Below the pieces are notes generated by a model. That model saw only the letters and a program-made list of their open reading frames with translations, did no database searches and was not told where the DNA came from. Of a stretch of 61,079 bases of DNA, positions 18,288 through 27,400 are shown one piece after another. The position numbers were made by a program, and so were the translations under genes. The DNA is taken from assembly GCA_022750455.1 (NCBI GenBank), contig JAKIVR010000005.1, forward strand, positions 1 through 61,079, read 5' to 3'. Source of the stretch: Thermoplasmata archaeon (GTDB lineage Archaea > Thermoplasmatota > Thermoplasmata > Lutacidiplasmatales > UBA184). The number at the start of each line of letters is the position of its first letter. Position 1 is the first letter of the stretch.

Positions 18288-19739
18288 ATGGCGGCCGCGG
18301 TCAAGCCTCCCACCCCCCCCAAACTCAACCCGGTCCGCGTTCCCATCTTCGAAGAAGCGGTCGCAGAGCGCGTCACCGATTTTCGGGAGATCCTCCACGC
18401 CTACTCGCCCGAGGACGCCGTCCTCGAAGGGAAACGTTGCATCCAGTGCCGGCGGCCCTGGTGCGTCGAAGCGTGCCCGATTTCGCAAGACTGCCGGGAG
18501 TACATCCTGAAGTGCGGGGAGCGCGACTTCGATGGCGCCGCGCGGGTCACGCTCGCCGAGAACCCGCTCGCGACCAGCCTGTGCAAGGTCTGCTACCGCT
18601 ACTGCGAGGACTCCTGCGTTGTCAAGAAGAAGGGCGTCCCGATCGCCATCCGTCACCTCAAGCGCGCGTCGCTCGAGCTCGGCCGTTCGGACCTCGCCTA
18701 TGTCCCGTCGGCGCCGATCGACCAGCGGATCGCGATCGTCGGCGGCGGCCCTGCCGGCATGATGGCGGCCTGGGAGCTCGGCATCCGCGGTTACGGGGTC
18801 ACGGTCTTCGAGCAGGACGCTCGGGTCGGCGGTCTGATGCAAACCATCCCTTCGTACCGGATGACCGACGCCGACGTGCAGGCCGACCGGGCCCGATTCC
18901 GGGACCTCGATGTCACGTGGGTCAACGACCGGAAGATCGGACCCGGCGGAACGTCGCCCGAGACGTTGCTCGAGCAGGGGTACGCGGCGGTCGTCATCAC
19001 GATCGGTACCTCGGCCCACCGCTCCCTCCAGGTCGCGGGTGAGGATCTGGACGGGGTCTTCCCGGCCCTTCCGTTCCTGAAGGCGATCAACCAGGGCACG
19101 AAGGTGCCGCTCGGTCGCAAGATCGTCGTGATCGGAGGCGGGGACGTGGCGATGGATTCGATCCGTAGCGCGATCCGGCTCTCCGAGGCCCGGGATGTGA
19201 CGTTGATCTACCGGCGCAGCCGGGAGGAGATGCCCGCCGACCATGAGGAGCTCCACGGAGCCGAAGAGGAGGGGATCCACTTCCTCTTCCAGCGGGCCCC
19301 CGTGAAGATCGTCGGGACCGGTCACGTGGAAGGCGTCGTCGTCCAGACGATCGAGCTGGGCCCCCCCGACGCCAGCGGCCGCCGTTCCCCGGTCCCGGTC
19401 GCCGGATCGGAGACCACTGTCCGGTGTGACACGGTGATCGTGGCGGTCGGCCAGAAAGCGGACCTGGCCGGCTTCTCTCCGTCGCTCCAGTTGAAGATCA
19501 CTACGCAAGGATGGCCCGAAGGCGCCGGCGAAGGTTTCTCCACCGCGGTCCCCGGGGTCTTTGCCGCGGGAGGGCGCTCCGTGGTGTACGCGATGGGCGC
19601 GGCGACGAAGGCCGCGGACGCCGTGGACCAGTACCTGCGCTCCAAGCGCGGACTCGCCCCGGCCCCTCGACCGGACCCGTGGGGCGGGGCCACGACCTAT
19701 CATCTCCCCGAGGGATACACGAAGCCGATCCGCGTCTGA
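18288..19739 (+). CDS. gltA: Glutamate synthase small-subunit-type NADPH oxidoreductase
   Basis: FAD/Fe-S flavoprotein that passes electrons from NADPH; in archaea such stand-alone proteins are annotated as glutamate synthase beta subunit, but relatives work as NfnL or sulfide dehydrogenase subunits. The N-terminal Fer4_20-type domain has CIQCRRPWCVEACPISQDC and CKVCYRYCEDSC. FAD binding is at IVGGGPAGMMAAWELG (about residues 150-165) and NADPH binding at VVIGGGDVAMDS (about 280). The late FAD motif TAVPGVFAAGGR is complete. ATG 18288 is chosen from the TATA spacing and because MAAAVKPP starts the conserved region; 483 aa. No large glutamate synthase subunit is nearby, so the electron acceptor is open. 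Confidence 0.87.
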   Translation: MAAAVKPPTPPKLNPVRVPIFEEAVAERVTDFREILHAYSPEDAVLEGKRCIQCRRPWCVEACPISQDCREYILKCGERDFDGAARVTLAENPLATSLCKVCYRYCEDSCVVKKKGVPIAIRHLKRASLELGRSDLAYVPSAPIDQRIAIVGGGPAGMMAAWELGIRGYGVTVFEQDARVGGLMQTIPSYRMTDADVQADRARFRDLDVTWVNDRKIGPGGTSPETLLEQGYAAVVITIGTSAHRSLQVAGEDLDGVFPALPFLKAINQGTKVPLGRKIVVIGGGDVAMDSIRSAIRLSEARDVTLIYRRSREEMPADHEELHGAEEEGIHFLFQRAPVKIVGTGHVEGVVVQTIELGPPDASGRRSPVPVAGSETTVRCDTVIVAVGQKADLAGFSPSLQLKITTQGWPEGAGEGFSTAVPGVFAAGGRSVVYAMGAATKAADAVDQYLRSKRGLAPAPRPDPWGGATTYHLPEGYTKPIRV

Positions 19740-19779
19740 CCCGACCCAGAAGGCTGATACTCCGCCACCGGTGTGTACT

Positions 19780-22329
19780 ATGAGCATGCGGCCCGCGCGG
19801 ACACGTCGGGGACTCGCGGCGCTCGCGGTCTGGGTCGCCGTGATCACGATCGTTTCGGGCGCTCCCGGGATCAGTGCGGCGAAGGCGCTCCCGCCGGCGA
19901 CCACCCCGGCGACGGTTTCGCCGTCCACCGCCCAGCCGTCCGAGGTCATGCCGGCGTTCGTGTCGATGCCGTGGAGCGAGAGGGCCGGATACTACCCCCA
20001 GTATTGGGGATCGGTCTCGAACGAGACCCCTCTCACGTCGACCATCAACATCGAGGTGACGTTCTGGCCCCGGGACATGTCGCTGTACCTGCCGCTCGCC
20101 GCGGGGGCGCCTCCCCTCACCTTGGCCCAGTTCAACGCCGAGTACTCCCCGTCCAATGCCACCTACGAAGCCGTCGCCTCCTACCTCACGGAACGCGGTC
20201 TGACCGTGGTGGATACGGAGCCGGACCGGATGTCGCTCGGTCTGGTGGGAGCCGCCGCGGACGTCGGCTCGGCGTTCGGGACCAGCTTGATGGCCGGTCG
20301 GTGGCACGGCGATCTCGTCCACGTGCCTCTCACGGCGCCCTCCCTCCCGGGGAACCTGGCGGGCTCCATTGCCGCCATCTCGGGTCTGGCGGACGGCTTC
20401 ACCCAGTTCTCCCTCCCCCTGAACCGGATGCCGTACCCTTCGACGACCGTCGCCCCGGCGCCGATCCCCCTCCAGGCGCGGACGACGTCGTTCATCACCC
20501 CGGGGGAGGTCCGGAACGTGTACGATGCGGACGATCTGTACAACTACTCCGGTTCGGCCCACTGGGCCACTTCCGTAGGTATCGCTCTCGTGTTGTGGGG
20601 CGATGGGTTCGATCCCACCGACGTCAGTACATTCTTCGACTCGGACTACCCGTCCGAGTTCCCGACGCCGACGATCAGCTACGTGAACGTCGATGGAGCG
20701 CCCGCCCCCAGCGCGGCCGCGCTCGACGATCCGAGCAATGCGCCGCAGGAGCTCACCCTCGACATCGAATGGTCGGGGTCGATGGCGCCGGGGGCGCAGC
20801 TGTTCGCCGTCTACGCACCGGATGGACCGTCGACCAACGGCTACTCTCCATCCGACTCGACCCTCGAGGACGCGCTCAACCGGGCGGCGGGTCTCGCCGC
20901 GGTCGAGGTCGTCTCCATGTCGTTCGCGACCCCGGATGGGGCCGATCCCGCCTTCCAGACGGCCTTCAGTACGACGTTCGCCAGCGGCACCGCCCGCGGC
21001 CTGACGTTCCTCGCCGCGTCCGGCGATGACGGCGGGACGAACAACCCGAAAGGCGCGTGCACCAATATCCCGGAGCCCGAGTTCCCGGCCGCCTCCCCCG
21101 ACGTCCTGGCGGTCGGCGGCACGGCGCTCTCCGTGGGACTCACCTTGACCGGCGGGATCGACGGGATCGCCGCGGAGCCCGCCTGGAAGGACAGCGGGGG
21201 CGGATTCTCCGTCACGTACGACGCGCCGAAGTGGCAGCTCGTCGGCTCCGCCGCGAGCGTCATCGGCCCCACCGGTCGACGGGGGATTCCCGACGTCTCG
21301 GCCCCGGCCGCGGACAATTTCTTCTACTACAATGGCCAGAACGCGGCCGGGAACGGGACGAGCTTCGCCTCGCCGACCTGGGCCGGCCTCGTCGCGGAGA
21401 TGGACGCCATCCACGGGCAGGCGCTCCCCTCCCTCGGCCCGCGCATCTACGGCATCGGCGCCGCGGAGGAGGTCGGTTCGGATGCCCAAGGCCTCGCCGA
21501 CATCACGACCGGGTCGAACTGTCTCGGCAATGCGACCGTGGGATGGGACACCGCGACCGGGTGGGGGAGCCCCCGCGCCCTCGCGCTCTACCAGGACTTG
21601 GTCTCGTCGTACGTCACGGTCAATCTGACCTTGGGTCAATCGATCGTACCGCCGGGCGGGGACGTGGCGGCGTCTGCCGAGATCGCCAACGCCACGGACC
21701 ACGCCCCCATCGACAACGTCACCGTCAATTTCACCGTCTCTAGCCCGGGGTACATCGGCCCCTGCGCCGGCACCCTCGGGGTCGCGGCGCAGGCAACAGG
21801 AACGAACGGCGTCGCCGCCGCCTCCATCCCCGTGCCGGCGTGCTACTTCGGCGATTCGGTCTTCGTGGTGGCATCCGTCACCAGCCGGGGCTACTTCGGC
21901 ATGAACCAGTCCTCGGCCCGGGTGAACCTGCTCGGGTACCTCCCCTCCCTCACGTTCCTGCAGAGTGGACCGTGGAACGTGATTGGCTTCGCGGTCATCG
22001 TGAGTGCCGCTACGGCGTTCTCTTGGTGGCTCGGTCGGCGGAAGGGGACGCCGCTCTCGTTCGTTCGATGGTTCTCCCGCTCGGCCCCTCCGGTGGCTGG
22101 GACCCCGGGGCCCGGACCGCCGGCGCCGGCCGATCCCGACGCCTCCGGGGGCGGGATCTTGCCGGCCGGGATCTTCGGCGGTACGCCCGCCACGTCGATC
22201 GGCGCCGCGCCGTCGGATGGGAGCACGTGCATCCGGTGCGGGGGGGCGCTCGACCCCACGATCGATTTCTGCCCTCGGTGCGGCCACGAACGAGGCCCGG
22301 AACCCTCGACCCCGGCGCCCCCCGCGTGA
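19780..22329 (+). CDS. S53 family (sedolisin-like) peptidase with C-terminal membrane anchor and cytoplasmic zinc ribbon
   Basis: Second secreted serine-carboxyl protease. A Sec signal peptide (RRGLAALAVWVAVITIV, about residues 10-26) is followed by a pro-kumamolisin-type propeptide (about 60-230) and the catalytic domain. Triad: Glu/Asp in QELTLDIEW (about 324-330), Ser in GNGTSFASP (about 530); oxyanion Asp in AASGDDGG (about 413). After an Ig-like domain there is one membrane helix (about 733-755), a Pro/Gly-rich linker, and a zinc ribbon (CIRCGG...CPRCG, about 817-835) that would face the cytoplasm. ORF track starts at 19561; ATG 19780 is chosen because the signal peptide follows it. 849 aa. 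The cytoplasmic zinc ribbon is not usual for S53 enzymes. Confidence 0.9.
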   Translation: MSMRPARTRRGLAALAVWVAVITIVSGAPGISAAKALPPATTPATVSPSTAQPSEVMPAFVSMPWSERAGYYPQYWGSVSNETPLTSTINIEVTFWPRDMSLYLPLAAGAPPLTLAQFNAEYSPSNATYEAVASYLTERGLTVVDTEPDRMSLGLVGAAADVGSAFGTSLMAGRWHGDLVHVPLTAPSLPGNLAGSIAAISGLADGFTQFSLPLNRMPYPSTTVAPAPIPLQARTTSFITPGEVRNVYDADDLYNYSGSAHWATSVGIALVLWGDGFDPTDVSTFFDSDYPSEFPTPTISYVNVDGAPAPSAAALDDPSNAPQELTLDIEWSGSMAPGAQLFAVYAPDGPSTNGYSPSDSTLEDALNRAAGLAAVEVVSMSFATPDGADPAFQTAFSTTFASGTARGLTFLAASGDDGGTNNPKGACTNIPEPEFPAASPDVLAVGGTALSVGLTLTGGIDGIAAEPAWKDSGGGFSVTYDAPKWQLVGSAASVIGPTGRRGIPDVSAPAADNFFYYNGQNAAGNGTSFASPTWAGLVAEMDAIHGQALPSLGPRIYGIGAAEEVGSDAQGLADITTGSNCLGNATVGWDTATGWGSPRALALYQDLVSSYVTVNLTLGQSIVPPGGDVAASAEIANATDHAPIDNVTVNFTVSSPGYIGPCAGTLGVAAQATGTNGVAAASIPVPACYFGDSVFVVASVTSRGYFGMNQSSARVNLLGYLPSLTFLQSGPWNVIGFAVIVSAATAFSWWLGRRKGTPLSFVRWFSRSAPPVAGTPGPGPPAPADPDASGGGILPAGIFGGTPATSIGAAPSDGSTCIRCGGALDPTIDFCPRCGHERGPEPSTPAPPA

Positions 22330-22376
22330 GCCTCGCGCGCAACCTATTGTAGGGGCGTCCGCTCCTCAGCTGCATC

Positions 22377-23105
22377 GTGCCCGCCGCGAAGCGTTCCGCC
22401 CCCTCTTCCGCCGATGCGACACGCGCGTTCATCGACGAGCACCCGAGCATCCGTCAGGCGCTGTTGGATGACTTCGTCCACATCGCCTCCCTCGCGCGGA
22501 AGATCCAGGACGAGCGGGACGTCCACCATCAGGAGGCGGTCGAGATCGCCGCGCGCCGGTATCAGCAGGAGATGATGGCGCTCGGCGTGGAAGAGATGCC
22601 GGTCCGCGCGATCCTCCGCGAGAGCCGTCTGGAGGTCCGCTCCCGGATGGCGATGCTGCGGATCCGCGAGAACGGGAAGATCCTCCAGGACGTGTACCAA
22701 TTGGGCCAGGGCCTCTTCCCCACGCTCCGCCAGCGGGGCGTCTTCCAGATGATCCAGGGCAGCGAAGCGCTCACGATCCTGTGCGGGGACGATCTGCTCG
22801 GTTCGTTGCTCGAGATCATTCCGAAGGAGGCGGTCCTGCGCACGGAACGCGGGCTCGCGACCCTCACCTTCCGCAGCGACCCGTCGATCGAAGAGACGCC
22901 GGGCGTGATCGCGCTCCTCGCCGAGCTGCTCTATCGGAGCGGTCTCAACTTCCTGGAGACGGTGAGCGTCCATACCGACTCCACGTTCGTCTTCCGCGAG
23001 GAGGACGTGATCCGTGCGTACGGGATCCTCTCGGAGCTCACAGAGAACCGGAGCGTCGCGACGCCTCGGCGGAAGGGCGTGGCCTCGCGAACGACCGGCT
23101 CGTAG
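22377..23105 (+). CDS. ACT-domain regulatory protein (paralog 1)
   Basis: 242 aa. An N-terminal helical region (about residues 13-75) reads FIDEHPSIRQALLDDFVHIASLARKIQDE; a middle alpha/beta region follows, and a C-terminal ACT-like domain (about 175-225) has ETPGVIALLAELLYRSGLN and DSTFVFREEDVIRAY. This architecture resembles uncharacterised archaeal proteins related to ACT-domain regulators of amino-acid metabolism, so ligand-controlled regulation is plausible but unproven. It is clearly homologous to the protein at 23673-24389. GTG start at 22377, 48 nt after the S53 peptidase gene, possibly co-transcribed. No DNA-binding motif is certain. Confidence 0.75.
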   Translation: MPAAKRSAPSSADATRAFIDEHPSIRQALLDDFVHIASLARKIQDERDVHHQEAVEIAARRYQQEMMALGVEEMPVRAILRESRLEVRSRMAMLRIRENGKILQDVYQLGQGLFPTLRQRGVFQMIQGSEALTILCGDDLLGSLLEIIPKEAVLRTERGLATLTFRSDPSIEETPGVIALLAELLYRSGLNFLETVSVHTDSTFVFREEDVIRAYGILSELTENRSVATPRRKGVASRTTGS

Positions 23106-23115
23106 ACGCGGTCGG

Positions 23116-23517
23116 TCAGACCTCGGCGGTCTCGACCGGAGCAGTTCCCCCGCTGGGAAGCTCTCGGGTCGCGGGGGTGGTCGCCCACGGCGCCGGGCCG
23201 CGCAGTGCCTGCTGGAGGAGCGAGGAGCGCTCCCGGAGCGTCAGCCCCGGATGCTGGCCGTACAAGTGGATCTCCAGCGAAGCCCGCGTCGCGTACTTTC
23301 GCGAGCAGAGCGGGCACGGCACCATCGCCACGTCCGATAGGAATTGGCGGCACTCGCAGCCCACGACGTGACAGGGCATCGGCGTGGTCCGGTCCCGCGG
23401 GCGCGTGAAGTGGCGGCGGATTCGGCCGTCCGGAACGGCGAAGATGTAGTGGCTGCCTCGGAGATGGTCGCAGGTCGTGCAGGAGAGAAGTCGCAGGTAA
23501 CGCCTCTGGGTGACCAC
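23116..23517 (-). CDS. C2H2-type zinc-finger protein
   Basis: A likely nucleic-acid- or protein-binding small protein. The C-terminal half contains a classical C2H2 finger, CPLCSRKYATRASLEIHLYGQH, preceded by further Cys pairs (SCTTCDHLRGSH near the N-terminus, and HVVGCEC) that could bind a second metal. The ORF track starts at 23628, but its first 37 residues are low-complexity; GTG 23517, following a GGAGGGAAGGAAG stretch, gives 133 aa starting VTQRRYLRLLSC. The gene is convergent with ACT paralog 1 (10 nt between stops) and divergent from ACT paralog 2, so it sits inside the paralog pair. Target unknown. Confidence 0.75.
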   Translation of the reverse strand: MVTQRRYLRLLSCTTCDHLRGSHYIFAVPDGRIRRHFTRPRDRTTPMPCHVVGCECRQFLSDVAMVPCPLCSRKYATRASLEIHLYGQHPGLTLRERSSLLQQALRGPAPWATTPATRELPSGGTAPVETAEV

Positions 23518-23615
23518 GCGCTTCCTTCCCTCCCGGGGACCCTGCGCCGGCGGACGCACACCGCGTTCCGGACCGGCCAGTGAACCCGTACCGAGCGCCC
23601 CCGTAGCGGGGGGCC

Positions 23616-23624
23616 GATATATCC
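23616..23624 (+). promoter_or_regulatory. TATA box upstream of ACT paralog 2
   Basis: GATATATCC in the 23518-23672 gap, between the divergent zinc-finger and ACT genes. It predicts a start near 23645, upstream of both candidate GTG starts (23673, 23685). Confidence 0.55.
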
Positions 23625-23672
23625 TCATGGGCCGCGAACGGCAACCTTCTTCATCCTCTGTCGGGCTGCGGC

Positions 23673-24389
23673 GTGGAGACCATCGTGCCGAAGGAGCGAA
23701 CTCGGGCCCCGACCGCGGCGGAGGTCGCGCGCCGGTACATCGAGGACCACCCGGCGATCCGGGACTGCCTCGGCTACGACATCGTCAACTTCACCTCGCT
23801 CGCGCGGAAGATCCGCGCCGAGACCGGCCTCGCGAACCAAGAAGCGGTCGAGGTCGCGTGCCGCCGGTACCGCCGGGAGATGCGCGTGGCCCGGTCGCTC
23901 GAGGACCGGATCCTCGAGGTGATCCGGGCGAGTCGCATCGAGGTGCGAACCCGGGTCGCGATCATCACGGCTCCGAACGATTGGGGCCTGCTCGGGCAGA
24001 TCCTCGACGTGGGGCGCCCGCTCCTGACGGATCGCCGCCATCTGTTGCAGCTCGTCCAGGGTCCGGGGGCGCTCACCGTGCTGTGCGAGGAGGACATCGC
24101 GGACGCGATCCTTGGCTCCGTCGGCCGGAGGTCGGCCCTCGGGGTCCACCGCCAACTCTCCGCGGTCACCGTGCGGAGCCCGGAGTCGATCGTGGAGACG
24201 CCGGGGGTTCTCGCGTACCTCGCCGGGACGCTCTACCGAGCCGGGGTCAACAGCCTCGAACTGATGAGCGTCTACACGGACTCCACGTTCGTCGTCCGGG
24301 AGGCGGACGTCCTCCACGCGTTCCGCGTGCTCTCCGGTCTCGTCCACCCGCCGCAAGGCGGTGCCGGAGCCGAAGGAACGTCGGCGTGA
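23673..24389 (+). CDS. ACT-domain regulatory protein (paralog 2)
   Basis: 238 aa, collinear with the protein at 22377-23105: YIEDHPAIRDCLGYDIVNFTSLARKI matches the N-terminal helices, GPGALTVLCEEDI the middle, and ETPGVLAYLAGTLYRAGVNSLELMSVYTDSTFVVREADV the ACT domain. The shared block ending in TDSTFV suggests the same ligand-binding fold and possible hetero-oligomers, although sequence divergence elsewhere shows an old duplication. GTG 23673 is taken from the track; GTG 23685 (VPKERT) is an alternative. The substrate-binding protein gene follows 92 nt downstream with its own TATA box. Role inferred: amino-acid-responsive regulation next to peptide uptake genes. Confidence 0.75.
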   Translation: METIVPKERTRAPTAAEVARRYIEDHPAIRDCLGYDIVNFTSLARKIRAETGLANQEAVEVACRRYRREMRVARSLEDRILEVIRASRIEVRTRVAIITAPNDWGLLGQILDVGRPLLTDRRHLLQLVQGPGALTVLCEEDIADAILGSVGRRSALGVHRQLSAVTVRSPESIVETPGVLAYLAGTLYRAGVNSLELMSVYTDSTFVVREADVLHAFRVLSGLVHPPQGGAGAEGTSA

Positions 24390-24417
24390 ACCGCCCCGGG
24401 CGCCCGGCGAAGGAAGA

Positions 24418-24427
24418 GGTATATACG
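24418..24427 (+). promoter_or_regulatory. TATA box of the substrate-binding protein gene
   Basis: GGTATATACG is centred about 59 nt before ATG 24482, giving a leader of about 30 nt that contains GGGAAGTAG, a plausible ribosome-binding site. The leader suggests strong, separately controlled expression, usual for binding proteins. Confidence 0.65.
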
Positions 24428-24481
24428 ACTCACACGGGTAGCGGCGCGGGCCAATATCCCACCTCGGCAACGGGAAGTAGC

Positions 24482-27400
24482 ATGTCAGAACCGATCGACT
24501 TTCAGCGGGCGACCCTGCGACGCGATCCTCGGGCCATGACTCCGATCACTTCGATCGTGGTCGTCGTGGTCGTCCTGGCCCTCGTCGGCCTTTCGGCGTA
24601 CGGCATCGCCGGAGGGTTCTCCCCGGCGGCGGTGCAGACGTGCCAACCCGCGACCTCGATCGCCTGCGGCGCCGCGAGCAACGCCCATGACATCGTCTTG
24701 ATCGCTCCGTTCCACTCCGTCCAACAGGGCGGCGCAGTGCCCTTGACCGTCAGCCTTCCCGCCGGAGAATCCACCTCTTCCTACACCTACAACTTTGGGG
24801 ACGGCACGTCCACCACAACGGCCTCGCCGACCGTCTCGCACATCTACAACACGACCGGAACCTATCTGATCAGTGTGAAGGCGATGGTCGACGGCCTGCC
24901 CCATGACAACTACCTGAACCTGGTCGAGATGCAGGTGACCCAGTCGTTCGCCAACGACGTGAACGGCACCCTCCCGACGGTGCAGGCCTCGATCGTCCAC
25001 AACGCGACGAACGTCAGTGGCGGTCCCTCCCCGACGGCCGCTCTCCTCGCCGGCCAATCCATTACCCTCCAAGGCACGTACGCCACGCCTCCCTCGGCGG
25101 CGTCGTTCGTCGACGTCAAGCCGACGTTCAAGTTCCCGAGCTCGGTCACCGAGACCCCGGTGGGGACCAGCACGAACTCCTCCATCGAGGGGGCGTTCCT
25201 CTTCCCGACGGCCGGCATCTTCAATGTGACCTTCGTCGGCGGCGCCACGAACAACACCAACAACCTCACGGTGCCGAACCAGTACGCCAACTACACCTGG
25301 ACGGTCATCGTTCCACCGGCGGACACCGGCATCGGTGTCGCGGGTCAGGTCGTCCACAAGAGCCCGCACCCCGGTGAGATCATCAACTACGAGATCGCCC
25401 CGGGCGGCGCTCGTTCGGAGGATCCGGCGATCGCTTACGACACGGTGAGCGCGGAGCCCGTCGCCAACGTCTATCAGACGCTGATCCAATACAACGGCTC
25501 CCAAACCGGTCCGACGTACGCCTCCTACGTCCCCGTCCTGGCGACGTGCGTTCCCGGCAGCCCGCAGTGCCAGAACATGTACGGCAGCGACCTGATCAAC
25601 AACGTGAACAATTACACATTCGTCATCAGTAGCGCGCCCCAGTTCTACGACCACGCGACGGGGAACAGCTGGGGAGTGTACCCCACGGACGTCCTCTTCT
25701 CCATGGCCCGCGACCTCGGGTTTTCGACGCTGCCAAGCCCCACCATCAATCCCGGCTGGATCGTGGCGCAGGCGCTCCTCGGGCCGGGGAACGCCACGTG
25801 GGACACGATCCACCAATCGTACAACAACAGCCCGTTGGACATCCTCGACTCGATGACCGTGAACGGCTCGTTCTGCCCGGCCATCGCCATGTCGCAGGCC
25901 CACGGCTGCATCACCTTCAACGCCGATGCGAAGGGGCTTCAGTGGCCGTACTTCCTCGAGCTCATCTCCGATGACCTCGGCGCCGGTATCGTGCCATGCG
26001 GATGGTTCAGCGCCCAGGCCCAGAACGCGGGCATCCCGTACTGGACGGCCGGCAACTCGACCGGTAACGGCGATCACCCGTGCCAGGTCCCCGGGGCGAC
26101 CGCGAACGGAATTACGTGGGGACGAGCCGCGAACCAGATCCCCGCCGAAGGCTGGGACCAGTGGGAGACGATCGGCTCCGGTGCGACGGGGCGGTTCGGT
26201 GGGAACGTCCAATACAACATGGCCGGCAGCGGCCCGTACTACCTCTCCCAGTACTCGGTCGGCCTCTCCTTCACTCTGACGGCGAGCCCAGTCTACTCGT
26301 CCAACCCGCTCTGCACCTGGGCAGGCTGCATGCCCAAGCCCGGAACGTTCGCGAAAACGGTGAGCGTGACGTGGGACCCGACCGCCCAGGAAGGCGAGCA
26401 GGCCCTCGGCGCCGGCATCGCGGACTTTGCGGGGGTGCCTTCGACCGACTTCGCGTTCCTGTTGGAACTGATCAGTCAAGGGAAGGTCGTCGCTTCGACG
26501 TCCCCGACGCTGAGCGTCTTCTTCGACGCGTTCGATCTGCAGTTCTCGCTCTCGGGCGCGCAGCAGTTCTCCACGGTCCCGATCACGGTGAAGAGCGACT
26601 TCTTCTCGTATCTCGGTGTGCGCGAGTTCTTCACCCACGCGTATCCGTACAACACGATCGAGAAGGAGCTCAACACGTACGACGGGATCGTCCTCGGGAC
26701 GAACTACGGCGGCGCCATTCCGCAGTACATGGCCAACTACTACCCGACGAACATCAGCTGGCCGAGCGGTGATCCGTGCACCTCGACCACCGATCCGGCG
26801 TGCGCCGCGTACTGGTGGTTCCAGCTGCACAATGACACCAACGGCGTCCCGGGCCCGTACTACGACCCGGAGCTCGCCTCCTGCTCGTCGGCGAACCCGT
26901 GCACGTTGCCCCTCGTCGGTCAGACGGGGAATCCGACGGGAGACGAGGAGAACGCCCTCTGGGTCGACCAGCTCACCTCCCTGAGCGGCGGCGCCTTGAA
27001 GGTGATCCCGACGGACATCAACTTCCTGTCGTCGATCATCAACTCCCAGGATTCGGCGCCGACCCAGAACCCGATGCCGATCTTCGGGATCGGCTGGGCC
27101 CCGGACTATCCGGACCCAACGGACTACACGACCCCCCTCTATCTGGAGAACTCGACGTACACGTACGGGGACGCGGACGCCCAGTCGCTGTACACCAGCG
27201 CATACGGGGCGAAGAGCTGCCCCGTCGCGACCGACTACAGCTACTACGCGAACAACATGTTCGCCCAGGACTGCCAGGGTGTTGCGTACAAGTCGATGGT
27301 GAAGCTGTTGGGAATGGCCGGCGTGACCCCGGCGTGCACCACGGGCACTGCGTTGACCTGCCAGCGGAACATCCTCTACACCATGGGAGAGAAGATCGCG

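Noticed and set aside
19501-22287. 928-aa minus-strand ORF over the second S53 peptidase, and similar long antisense ORFs (46277-49738, 49870-52161, 24485-27604)
   Set aside because: High GC suppresses stop codons on the opposite strand. These are Arg/Gly/Asp/Val-rich, with no domain and no promoter.
23116-23628. 170-aa version of the zinc-finger protein
   Set aside because: The first 37 residues are low-complexity and cross the divergent promoter region; GTG 23517 has a better ribosome-binding context.
23510-24481. N-terminal 324-residue extension of the substrate-binding protein in the ORF track
   Set aside because: It is Arg/Gly/Pro-rich shadow reading over ACT paralog 2; ATG 24482 has a TATA box, a leader and a proper signal segment.
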